25,561 nt of DNA from Lysobacteraceae bacterium (GTDB lineage: Bacteria > Pseudomonadota > Gammaproteobacteria > Xanthomonadales > Xanthomonadaceae). Below, in pieces: positions 16,562-24,454 of the stretch (within the stretch, counting starts at the first letter, position 1; each line of letters begins with the position of its first letter). The notes under the pieces were generated by a model that saw only the letters and a list, made by a program, of their open reading frames with translations, did no database searches and was not told where the DNA came from. Made by a program: the position numbers and the translations under genes. Location of the stretch: NCBI GenBank assembly GCA_003505795.1, contig DNXT01000081.1, forward strand, positions 1 to 25,561. Reading direction: 5' to 3'.

Positions 16562-16918
16562 ATGGATTTCTATGGATTGGACCGCAGCAAGGCCCTGGCC
16601 CACTTCGACGGCGTCGCGCTGGGGCGTGCCGGCCGCCAGACCGACACGGTGCGGGGCTGGAACCGCCTGCGTCCGGAGAACCTGTTCGATCTGCTGGATG
16701 GCGCCGCACCGGAGGCGCGTCGCGATGCCCGCGACCTGGCGGCGCTGCTGACGCGCGCGCCGTGGCGTATCGACATGCAGGCGCCGCCGCAGGGCAAGGC
16801 CAACCAACTGGTAAGCAACGTGCGCGAAGTGAGCCTGAGCGCAGGTGGCCGCGAATACCGCCTGCAGCTTACCGAAGGCGTGCAACTGCAACTCGAGCGC
16901 ATCAGCCAGGCCGGCTGA
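16562..16918 (+). CDS. Unrecognised 118-residue protein between tssH and vgrG
   Basis: I do not recognise this protein. AAAGGAG lies 7 nt before the ATG, and codon composition matches its neighbours, so it is very likely a real gene. It has no signal peptide, no membrane segment and no cysteine. The N-terminal half is charged and helical in character (LFDLLDGAAPEARRDARDLA at 41-60). The C-terminal half alternates polar and hydrophobic residues as in beta strands (REVSLSAGGREYRLQLTEGV, 88-107). It is co-directional with tssH and the second vgrG, with gaps of 36 and 67 nt. A role in spike loading or sheath control is possible from position only. Confidence 0.8.
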   Translation: MDFYGLDRSKALAHFDGVALGRAGRQTDTVRGWNRLRPENLFDLLDGAAPEARRDARDLAALLTRAPWRIDMQAPPQGKANQLVSNVREVSLSAGGREYRLQLTEGVQLQLERISQAG

Positions 16919-16985
16919 CCCATCCACTGCCGGGCGCGGACAGGGGCGCGTCCGGGCGCTATCGAACGAGCAAGGAGCTGCTTCC

Positions 16986-19742
16986 ATGGACGCGGTAGCC
17001 ACTGTCCTGTCGGCGCTGGGTGCGCCCGGGCAACACGAACGCCTGCTACGGCTGCATACGCCGCTGGGGACGGACCGGCTGGTGCCGGCAAGCTTCACCG
17101 GTGTCGAGTCGGTGGATGGAGCGGGCTTCCGCTTCGAGGTGTCGGCATTGTCCGTCGATGCCGGCCTGGCGCTGGACGAATTGCTCGGCCGGCCGGTGCT
17201 GCTGGAACTGCTCGCTGCCGACTCGCATGCCGACCTGCGCCCGTTCCACGGCCACGTCACGCTGGCCGAACTGCAGGGCAGCAATGGCGGCCTGGCCTGC
17301 TATCGGCTGGTGATCGAGCCCTGGCTGGCGCTGCTCGACCAGCGCGTGGACAGCTACGTCTTCCACGACATGAGCGTGGTGGACATCGTCGAGAACGTGT
17401 TCGCCGACTATGTCGGCCAGGGTGCGCTCGATGCCGCCTGGCGCTGGGACCTGGCCGATCGCAACCTCTATACCAGGCGCAGCCTGACCACGCAGTACCA
17501 GGAGAGCGACCTGGCATTCGTGCGCCGGTTGCTGGCCGAGGAAGGCATCTACTACTGGTTCGAGCACGCCGGCGATCCCCAAGGCGATGCGTTCGGCGCA
17601 CACACGCTGGTGCTGGCCGACCACGCGCAGGCGATGCGCGATGCCGGCACGGTACGCTTCCATCGCGCCGATGCCACCGAACAGGAGGACAGCCTGCAGC
17701 AGTGGTCGGTGTCGCGTCGCGCGCGGGCGAGCCGGCTGAGCCGGGCCAGCTGGGACTACCGCAGCCTGGACCTGCGCCCGGCCTCGGCGCAGGCCGACGC
17801 AGAAGATTTCGCCGCCGAGGACGCCGATACCAGCGGGCCGTACGGCTGGGTCGATCGGGCCCAGGGCCAGCGCCGCGCCCAGCAGCACCTGGATGCGCAG
17901 CGGGTGCGTTCGCACACCATCGTCGCGCATGGCCGCTGGCGCCGGCAGGCGCCGGGCACGCGCTTCGGCGTCAGCCAGCACCCGGGCATCGCCGCCGATG
18001 CGGGTTTCCTGTGCCTGCAGGTGCAGCACGAAGCCCGCAACAATCTGGGCGCGGAAGTGTTCGATGCACTGGAACAGGCCTTGGGCCCGCACCTTGCGCC
18101 GTCGGCGTTCCTGCCCGGGGCGCTGGCCGGGCGCGGCAGCGCCCGGGACGTACCGGCGGCGGCATCGACCGAGTTCTACGACAACCGCGTGCTGGCGATT
18201 CCGGCGACGCTGCCCTACCGCCCGCAGACCGAGGACGGGCACGGTGCGCGCCTGCACCCCAAGCCGAACGTGACCGGCACGCTGAGTGCGATCGTGGTCA
18301 GCGACGGTGAGCCGCTGCAGTCCGACCGCGATCACCGCATCAAGGTGCAGTTCGCCTGGCAGCGCGGCGGTAACGCCAGCAGCGGCCAGGCGCATCCCGG
18401 TGGCGAGGACAATGCCCCGGCCAACGCCAATGCCTGGACCTGGGTGCGGGTGATGACGCCCTGGGCCGGCGACAACTGGGGCGGGGTGGTGTTGCCGCGG
18501 CGCGGCCAGGAGGTGCTGGTCGGGTTCCTGGAAGGGGATATCGACCGCCCGGTGGTGCTGGGCGCGGTCTACAACGGCCGCGGCCAGGCCGATGCCGCCC
18601 ACAACCAGCTCGGCGGCGGCGGGGCCGGTGCCACCGGCAATGCCGCGGCCTGGTTCGAGGGCAACGGACACGCGGCGGTGTTCACCGGCTTCAAGAGCCA
18701 GGCGCTGGCCGACAGCCAGTCCGGCACCGGCGGCTACCAGCAGCTGCGGCTGGACGACAGCCCCGGCCAGGGCCGGGCCGAACTGGCGACCACCCAGCAC
18801 GCCAGCGTGCTGGCGCTGGGCCACCTCAAGGGCGGGACGGACAACGTGCGGGAAACCGAACGCGGCTTCGGCGCCGAACTGTCGACCCAGGCCTTTGGCG
18901 CGGTGCGCGCCGGCCAGGGCCTGCTGCTGACCAGCGAATCCGGCAACAGCCAGCTCGCCGCCGATGCCGCAGGCAGCCAGCTGCAGCAAGGCGACGACCT
19001 GCTCAAGAGCCTGGCCGACGCCGCGCGCACGCAGTTGGCCAACCTGCCCGACGAACCGGATAGCCTGCCCGCGCAAAATGGCTTGAAGACCTTGCGCGAG
19101 CAGCTCGATGCGACCACCAGCGGCAGCGCCAGCGCGGCCATCGGCGGGGGCGCGGGTACCGTTCCGGGCTGGAGCGCGCCGGTGCTGCTGGGTAGCGGCC
19201 AGGCAGGGGTGATGAGCCTGACTGCGGCCGACCAGGTGTGGGTGTCGGGCACGCAGACCACGCTGGCGGCGGGTGGCGCGCTGAACTGGATGAGCCAGGG
19301 CCACCTGGTGCTGGCGGTGGCCGGGGGCCTGGTGCTGTATACGCAGGGCGGCGAGCCGGCATCGGGCAGCCCGAACCAGGAGCAAGGCATCGCCCTGCAC
19401 GCCGCGCAGGGCAAGGTCAGCGCGCGGGCGCACCGGAACACGGCCAAGCTCGCCGCCAAGACCGAGGTGCGCATCGCCAGCACCGCCGCCGACGTGCAGT
19501 TGTCGGCGCCGACCAAGCATCTGCTCGCCACCGCCGCCGGCGCCTATCTCCGGCTGGAAGGCGGCAACATCGAGCTGGGCGCGCCGGGCACGATCGAGTT
19601 CAAGGGCAGCAAGCGCGAATGGACGGGGCCGCAGAGCGCGTCGGGCACGCCGCCGAGCTTCGGCCAATCCGAGCCAAAGATGTGCGAGTTGGGAGCCAAG
19701 CTGGCGGACAGCAAGGGCGCGGCGCTGGTGCCGGTGGACTGA
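16986..19742 (+). CDS. vgrG: VgrG spike protein (second copy)
   Basis: This 918-residue spike protein shares architecture with the first VgrG. The gp27-like part has SLTTQYQESDLAFVRRLLAE at about 166-185. The OB region has HRIKVQFAWQRG near 449 and the run NWGGVVLPRRGQEVLVGFLE to VLGAVYNG at about 496-530. A DUF2345-like beta region covers about 730-880 and ends LEGGNIELGAPG. The tail after about 885 (SFGQSEPKMCELGAKLADSK) differs from the first VgrG. ATG 16986 has AAGGAG 8 nt upstream; the frame is open upstream to 16845 but only inside the previous gene. The DUF4123 gene starts 3 nt after the stop, indicating a dedicated cargo module. Confidence 0.97.
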   Translation: MDAVATVLSALGAPGQHERLLRLHTPLGTDRLVPASFTGVESVDGAGFRFEVSALSVDAGLALDELLGRPVLLELLAADSHADLRPFHGHVTLAELQGSNGGLACYRLVIEPWLALLDQRVDSYVFHDMSVVDIVENVFADYVGQGALDAAWRWDLADRNLYTRRSLTTQYQESDLAFVRRLLAEEGIYYWFEHAGDPQGDAFGAHTLVLADHAQAMRDAGTVRFHRADATEQEDSLQQWSVSRRARASRLSRASWDYRSLDLRPASAQADAEDFAAEDADTSGPYGWVDRAQGQRRAQQHLDAQRVRSHTIVAHGRWRRQAPGTRFGVSQHPGIAADAGFLCLQVQHEARNNLGAEVFDALEQALGPHLAPSAFLPGALAGRGSARDVPAAASTEFYDNRVLAIPATLPYRPQTEDGHGARLHPKPNVTGTLSAIVVSDGEPLQSDRDHRIKVQFAWQRGGNASSGQAHPGGEDNAPANANAWTWVRVMTPWAGDNWGGVVLPRRGQEVLVGFLEGDIDRPVVLGAVYNGRGQADAAHNQLGGGGAGATGNAAAWFEGNGHAAVFTGFKSQALADSQSGTGGYQQLRLDDSPGQGRAELATTQHASVLALGHLKGGTDNVRETERGFGAELSTQAFGAVRAGQGLLLTSESGNSQLAADAAGSQLQQGDDLLKSLADAARTQLANLPDEPDSLPAQNGLKTLREQLDATTSGSASAAIGGGAGTVPGWSAPVLLGSGQAGVMSLTAADQVWVSGTQTTLAAGGALNWMSQGHLVLAVAGGLVLYTQGGEPASGSPNQEQGIALHAAQGKVSARAHRNTAKLAAKTEVRIASTAADVQLSAPTKHLLATAAGAYLRLEGGNIELGAPGTIEFKGSKREWTGPQSASGTPPSFGQSEPKMCELGAKLADSKGAALVPVD

Positions 19743-19745
19743 TCC

Positions 19746-20555
19746 ATGGAACTGATTCCGCATCGAGCGTTGCTGCAGGCGCAGTACGCGCTGGTCAATC
19801 CGATCCAGGTTCCCGGCAGTCAATACCAGGCGCTGCAATCCACGGCGCTGGTGCCGCGCGGGATGGAGCGGCACGCGCGCATGATGCCGCGCCTGCTGCA
19901 CCTGGAAGCGCTCCGGGAAGAAGAACGGCTGGCCCTGCTGGATCGCTCGGAGCGCTGGCTGCAGCAGTTCGGCAATCATCTGCTTCCGGTGTTCATCGAG
20001 ACCCGCCTTCCGCTGGAAAGGGTGGTGCAGGCACTGCGCCGCAGCATGCTGATCACCGACCTGCACGGCAAGCGCCACTGGCTCCGGTTGCATGATCCCC
20101 GCGTCCTCCGCCACCTGGGCTGGATCCTCGATGAGGCGCAGCGCCAGGTACTGCTCGGCGCCGGCGATGCATGGAACTTCCATGCCGGCGATCAGCGGGG
20201 ATGGCAACGGATCGCGGTGACGGCGCAGGCAGGTGGACAGGGCGCAAAACCGGGCCTGGATGCACGTCAATGGCGTGAACTGAGCTTGTTGGGACCATTG
20301 AACGATGTCATGGAAGAAATGGCGCTGGATGCGGTGACCCTGGATTCGGCGGGTATTTCCGAGGCGATGCGGCTGTTGAAGCAGGCGCAGTCGCGGGGGA
20401 TCGGCGACGAGGCCGAGTTGCGTGCCTATGTGTTGGCGCGCATGCGCTCGTGGGCACCGGGCAGTACCGATCACGCGGCCGATGCACGTACGCACCGGGC
20501 CGAGACCAAGGTGTGGGAAGCAAGCACCCAGCTGACAGGAAGGGATGGACGATGA
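19746..20555 (+). CDS. DUF4123 effector adaptor/chaperone
   Basis: DUF4123 proteins (Tap-1/TEC type) bind an effector and load it on its partner VgrG without being secreted. This 269-residue protein has the expected features: YALVNPI near 14-20, a central LLPVFIETRLPLERVVQALR block (79-98), and HWLRLHDPRVLRHLGWIL (111-128), which matches the conserved DPRVL element of the family. The C-terminal 100 residues are helical and more variable, the usual effector-binding part. It lies 3 nt after vgrG and overlaps the effector start by 4 nt (ATGA), so all three are probably translated together. There is no membrane segment. Confidence 0.88.
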   Translation: MELIPHRALLQAQYALVNPIQVPGSQYQALQSTALVPRGMERHARMMPRLLHLEALREEERLALLDRSERWLQQFGNHLLPVFIETRLPLERVVQALRRSMLITDLHGKRHWLRLHDPRVLRHLGWILDEAQRQVLLGAGDAWNFHAGDQRGWQRIAVTAQAGGQGAKPGLDARQWRELSLLGPLNDVMEEMALDAVTLDSAGISEAMRLLKQAQSRGIGDEAELRAYVLARMRSWAPGSTDHAADARTHRAETKVWEASTQLTGRDGR

Positions 20556-23278
20556 GTACTGCGAACACGGAAGCCACTGAGGATCTCTGCCCCAACTGCA
20601 CCAAGGTGGGCTTGCCGATCTTTCCACTGCGGTACGCGATTGCGCGCAACGATGCCACGGTCACGGAGAAGGCGCCTGCGCTGAAGGCACCCTTCGGCGC
20701 GGGGGTGAGCAGCATTGCGCTGCCTTCGGCCTCGGCCAGCTATACCCTGCGCACCCTGCGCGAGGGGTATCTGTACATGTTCAACGAGGCGCGCGGCGAG
20801 TGGAAGGCGTTCGAAGTCGACCGCCACGGCGTGCTGTTCGAATTCGATATCCGCAAACCGGCGCCGGCGCCGGCCGACGAGGACGACGACTACCGCGAGG
20901 TGTGCTCGCGCGACGGCAATCCGCCGTTGAGCGGCTGCGTGGTCATTCCCGATGCGAGCAAGGCCGGAAAGGTCTGGTTCGGCTTCACCACCATCCCCTG
21001 GACGCGTCGTACCTGGGAGAAGAACAAGCTGCAGAAGAACCGCGAAAAGCACATGCGCTGGATCGATGTCGGAAAGTGGATATCCAGTGGTGGCGAGGAG
21101 CAGCCGCATCTGGCGCCCTTGTCCCGGCTCAAGGAGAGCGTAGGCGAGTTCGCGATGACACCGCCGCCGCCGCCGCCGGGCAGCGGCGAGACCGAAGCCC
21201 AACGCCAGGCCCGTGAGCAGCGCAACGAGGCGGCCCGCCAAGCCAACCCCGGGAATCCCACCATCGAGCTGGCGCCGGTGACCGTGGTCGCGGCAGATTG
21301 CCCGGCGTTCGATTTCTCGCTATTCGACTTCCACCATCGCATCCACGAGGCCGAAGACCTGCTTGCCGCGGCGCAGGCGGCCGGCGAACGCGGACGTGTC
21401 CACACCGGCGGCAGCAAGGGCTTCGTGCCGGCGATGATCGCATTGACCGACCCAGGTGCCCTGGGTAGCGAGCTGAACGAGCTTGCCAAGGAAAAGACCC
21501 GCGACTGGTTGGACGAGCCGCAGCGCAAGCGACGCCACGAGTCGGCCACCATGATCGAGGCAATCCGCCAGGCCGTGCAGAACGGCGGCGAGATCAACGA
21601 GTCGGAGTCGCGCAAGACGACCGTAGGCATCCTCGGTGCGATCATGCCTGCGACCGTGGGTACGGCGTTGGGGGGGAAGCCCGGCATCGCGGGTGTTGCC
21701 GAAGGCATGCGACGGGCCGGGCGTCTGAGCCCGAAGGATCTCGACGAGATCCACGAGAGATCGTGGAAGAAGTACAGGAAGATGTACGACCACGCGGCGG
21801 TCGACAACTACTTCCGCAAGGAATTCCCCGCCGAGATGGATGCCTTTGCCAAGGCCAACATCGCGCCGTTGGACCAGGCCTACATCGGTTGGCTGGGCAG
21901 CCCGATGCTGCGCGATTGGATGAACCTCAACGCCGACGAGACCGATCTGAGGTCGGGCCTGGCGTATGCACACGCGCTGTATGTGGTGATCCAGGACGCA
22001 TTGGGACGCACCAATGTATGCCGGTACATGGGAGAGTGCTTCCAGCTCGACCCGACCAGCGAGAATGCCATCTTCAGCCGGGCCATGGTCTTCAATCAGG
22101 ACGAACTGGCGAGTGCCTGGGCCGAGGCCTCCGCCGGTACTCCCGCGCCGGCCACCGGCTGGGACGGGGTGGTCAATCGCCTCTGGAGCGGTTTCAACGC
22201 GCTGCTGACCTCGAAGGGCGAGGGCGTCGCCGAGGCAGCGAAGAAGATGCTGTCCAGCTACATGTACGAATACTCCGCCGTGCTGAGCCAACGGTTGCAT
22301 GCGGTGTTCGACGCCACCACCGGGGAACTGATAGCCGGAACCGTGGAGCGTCGCGCGATCGTGATCATCGGAGCGGCGGCCAAGGTCGACTCGCCGCGTG
22401 GCACGCTGGTCACCGTGCGCAGCCGGATGACCGAGATGCAGGCGATGTACGTGGCCAGCGGCGTGGCCGAAGCGGCGTCGTCCGGCAGGCCGTCGTTCAA
22501 TACGGGCGACAATGTCCGCGATGCGTTTCAGCCGGGAGCCAAGCGCGTCACCATGCAGGGGATCATCGTGGTGGACGAGCATGCCACGCTGCGTGCGCAG
22601 GGCGTGGTGGACCTGGTGCCCGAACAGATGCAGCGACAGCTGCAGCGCAACCTGCACCGGGGCATCGTGCTGGAAGGAGGCGCGCACGTCGCCTCGGCAT
22701 TGCTGTCGCTGTGGACGCTGACGGTGGCCTACCGTGATTTCGAGAAGCAGAACGGCGTGCCGTTGAACGCGGTCACCACCAACTATGTCGGTGCCTGCGC
22801 CGCCACGGCGGGAGCGACGCTGGAAGGCATTGGCGCGCTGTTGAAAGCCACCCGATTCGGCAACGCGGCGCTTCCGGCATTTGCCGCCCGCCTGATGCCT
22901 AAGGTGGCCAGCCGTGCGGCGGCCGCTAGCCTGTTAGGTCGCCTGGCCGGGGCCGTGGGTGGAATTATCACGGGATTGCTGCTTATCAACGAGGGAGTTG
23001 AGGATTTTTCCCTTAATCCGGTTTATGGGATAACAATAATTATATCGGGCGCTAGCATAATAGTAATTAGCTGCTTGGTTGCCGCAATGGTTATCAGTGG
23101 CATGGTTGGATTCATCCTGGCTTTGTTGGTTGCTCTATTTTCTTTGATTGTAGGATTCCTTAAGAGCGACGAAATTGAGCGTTGGCTAGATAAGACGATC
23201 AATTTTGGGAACAACGAAAGTGGTGTTTTCAGTGACGAGAGGGCGCAATTTGATGCAATTCGTGCGTTGGGTTCTTAA
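20552..23278 (+). CDS. VasX-like / BTH_I2691-type T6SS effector, probable membrane-acting toxin
   Basis: The 908-residue protein begins with the VasX N-terminal pattern: CPNC (13-16), GLPIFPLRYAIAR (20-32), then ASYTLRTLREGYLYMFNEA (62-80). A six-proline run (204-209) and a charged linker follow. The middle (about 250-700) is mostly soluble and helical. From about 795 the protein becomes strongly hydrophobic, with segments at about 797-812, 824-848 and 849-870. It then has SDEIERWLDKT (872-882), resembling the family's C-terminal element. By family analogy it should be delivered into the inner membrane of a rival cell and disrupt it. The ATG overlaps the DUF4123 stop by 4 nt. DNA for residues from about 803 onward is AT-rich, unlike the rest. 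Confidence 0.88.
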   Translation: MSTANTEATEDLCPNCTKVGLPIFPLRYAIARNDATVTEKAPALKAPFGAGVSSIALPSASASYTLRTLREGYLYMFNEARGEWKAFEVDRHGVLFEFDIRKPAPAPADEDDDYREVCSRDGNPPLSGCVVIPDASKAGKVWFGFTTIPWTRRTWEKNKLQKNREKHMRWIDVGKWISSGGEEQPHLAPLSRLKESVGEFAMTPPPPPPGSGETEAQRQAREQRNEAARQANPGNPTIELAPVTVVAADCPAFDFSLFDFHHRIHEAEDLLAAAQAAGERGRVHTGGSKGFVPAMIALTDPGALGSELNELAKEKTRDWLDEPQRKRRHESATMIEAIRQAVQNGGEINESESRKTTVGILGAIMPATVGTALGGKPGIAGVAEGMRRAGRLSPKDLDEIHERSWKKYRKMYDHAAVDNYFRKEFPAEMDAFAKANIAPLDQAYIGWLGSPMLRDWMNLNADETDLRSGLAYAHALYVVIQDALGRTNVCRYMGECFQLDPTSENAIFSRAMVFNQDELASAWAEASAGTPAPATGWDGVVNRLWSGFNALLTSKGEGVAEAAKKMLSSYMYEYSAVLSQRLHAVFDATTGELIAGTVERRAIVIIGAAAKVDSPRGTLVTVRSRMTEMQAMYVASGVAEAASSGRPSFNTGDNVRDAFQPGAKRVTMQGIIVVDEHATLRAQGVVDLVPEQMQRQLQRNLHRGIVLEGGAHVASALLSLWTLTVAYRDFEKQNGVPLNAVTTNYVGACAATAGATLEGIGALLKATRFGNAALPAFAARLMPKVASRAAAASLLGRLAGAVGGIITGLLLINEGVEDFSLNPVYGITIIISGASIIVISCLVAAMVISGMVGFILALLVALFSLIVGFLKSDEIERWLDKTINFGNNESGVFSDERAQFDAIRALGS
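21161..21178 (+). repeat. (CCG)6 trinucleotide run in the effector linker
   Basis: Six CCG units encode Pro204-Pro209 of the VasX-like effector, between its N-terminal domain and the helical middle. Unit gain or loss keeps the frame, so it would change linker stiffness rather than switch the gene off. Confidence 0.8.
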
Positions 23279-23705
23279 TGGTAGGAGTGTGTAATGTTTA
23301 CTGGATGGATAAGGCCTTTTCCTATCCGCCGTTGCCTGACTATAGAGGAGCAAAGGGCACAGCTGACATCTACTAGCGCTCGAAGATCCGTACCCGACGA
23401 GCAATTTAGTTTAGTGAAGCTCAACGAAGAGTTCTCCGAATTCATCGATCGCGCCTTTCGTCTTCGTGGTGCTGCGGTCACCTTGCTTGCCCTAGTTTGT
23501 TTTTCGATCATCCTCGGCACAATGATTCATGTTGCGAATTTGGCATGGGACCTCAACGAGCGAGGCAGGCATGATCCTGCTACGTTGCTGACGACGGTGT
23601 TGATTGGCAGTGTGGCGATGGGAGCTTTTCTAGTCGTGCTTTGGCACTGGGGATTGGGGCGCGATCTGTTTAAGTATGTTTATTATCCAATACGGTTTGA
23701 TCGCG
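22960..23705 (+). other. AT-rich block across the effector C-terminus and immunity N-terminus
   Basis: Base composition falls sharply near 22960 and recovers near 23705. By hand count, 22981-23100 holds 50 G+C of 120 bases (about 42%), against clearly GC-rich flanks. Five ATA isoleucine codons occur within about 23 codons near 23030-23070, a codon hardly used elsewhere in the window. The block begins at the final hydrophobic domain of the toxin and ends where the soluble domain of the next protein starts. This is the footprint expected of a recombined toxin/immunity cassette. The edges are estimated by eye. Confidence 0.75.
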
Positions 23706-24265
23706 TCCGACAGCAGGTGCATGTGTTCCGCCACAACGGCAAGGGCGGGATACTTTCCGTGCCGTTCGACGAGGTGCACTGGTTCGTCGGCCGTGGCGAA
23801 CGCATGGACTTTCTCTACGACCTGCGTGGTGCGGTGCTGGAGGAGGACCGCATCGTGCACATGTTCGCGGTGGGCCAGTACTTCGAGGCCGATGGCGAGC
23901 AGCGGGTGCGCTCGTTGTGGTCGTTCATATGCAGCTACATGGAGGGTGGGCCGGAAGCGCTGGCGGCGCAGGGCGTAAAGCCGAGGATCGATCTTTCGGT
24001 CCAGCCGAGCTGGCGCAACTGCTGGCGCTGGAAGGTGCTGATGCTGGGTGAGACCGCCGCGCGACTGCGTTACGTTCTGGCGCCGCTGTATTACCCGGCA
24101 CTGACGGTCCTGACCGCCTGGCGCTGGCTGGTCTTCAAGAGCTGCCGGATGCCGCATTGGCCTGCGGAACTGTTCGATGCAACGGCGGAAGTAGAGGCAA
24201 GGTCGGGCTGGCCCGAGCCAACGCTCATTGGTGGCGACGAGACGGAGTCGAACCGGCATTTGTGA
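23294..24265 (+). CDS. DUF6708-like membrane protein, probable immunity protein for the VasX-like effector
   Basis: The 323-residue protein has two transmembrane segments (about 59-84 and 97-118) and then a soluble domain starting YYPIRFDRVRQQVHVFRHNG (130-149) with SVPFDEVHWFV (155-165). This resembles DUF6708 proteins found beside BTH_I2691-type effectors. A third hydrophobic stretch lies at about 259-281. TAGGAG is 6-7 nt before the ATG, 15 nt after the toxin stop. Position, membrane topology and shared AT-rich DNA suggest it protects the producer's inner membrane from the toxin. The first 135 codons are AT-rich and the rest GC-rich, so the gene appears mosaic. It could instead be an accessory effector component; immunity is inference. 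Confidence 0.8.
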   Translation: MFTGWIRPFPIRRCLTIEEQRAQLTSTSARRSVPDEQFSLVKLNEEFSEFIDRAFRLRGAAVTLLALVCFSIILGTMIHVANLAWDLNERGRHDPATLLTTVLIGSVAMGAFLVVLWHWGLGRDLFKYVYYPIRFDRVRQQVHVFRHNGKGGILSVPFDEVHWFVGRGERMDFLYDLRGAVLEEDRIVHMFAVGQYFEADGEQRVRSLWSFICSYMEGGPEALAAQGVKPRIDLSVQPSWRNCWRWKVLMLGETAARLRYVLAPLYYPALTVLTAWRWLVFKSCRMPHWPAELFDATAEVEARSGWPEPTLIGGDETESNRHL

Positions 24266-24454
24266 CCGGTCCGCACTGCACCTGTACCCGCGCCGTGTGC
24301 CTGCAAGACACGGCTGGCCAAGGACGCACGCGGGCGGTAGCGTTCGCCGTCGCGTTCCAGCCAGACGCCACGTGCCTGGATCATCGAGCGGTTCCGGTCC
24401 GGCGCGAAGCGCATCGAGCCGTCCGGCGACAGGCCCATTCGTTGCTCGTTTCGC
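24266..24454. other. Convergent intergenic spacer, with possible gene remnant on the minus strand
   Basis: These 189 nt separate the immunity candidate from the convergent lysR-type gene. They contain a 7-bp hairpin (24292-24314). On the minus strand, just after the lysR stop, a frame from ATG 24438 reads MGLSPDGSMRFAPDRNRSMI and stays open into the antisense of the immunity gene's 3' end. It lacks a clear ribosome-binding site. It may be a decayed or truncated gene, or chance in GC-rich DNA. Confidence 0.35.
24292..24314. terminator. Hairpin between convergent genes, possible bidirectional terminator
   Basis: GCCGTGT (24292-24298) pairs with ACACGGC (24308-24314) around a 9-nt loop. It lies 27 nt after the stop of the immunity candidate and 141 nt after the lysR stop on the other strand. 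T-tracts are absent on both sides, so any termination would be weak or rho-assisted. Confidence 0.35.

Noticed and set aside
13403..17284. Minus-strand frame of 1293 codons
   Set aside because: It lies opposite tssG, tssH and the vgrG start. The sequence is rich in His, Gln, Arg and Leu as expected for a shadow of codon-biased genes.
17046..20627. Minus-strand frame of 1193 codons
   Set aside because: It is the antisense shadow of the second vgrG and the DUF4123 gene, with no family signature.
21161..21178. Phase variation by the (CCG)6 run
   Set aside because: Unit changes keep the reading frame, so there is no on/off switching.
24229..24300. Functional tRNA gene on the minus strand
   Set aside because: Only a T-arm-like and acceptor-like 3' piece is seen. 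No D-arm, anticodon arm or 5' acceptor strand pairs with it, and the T stem has a mismatch.
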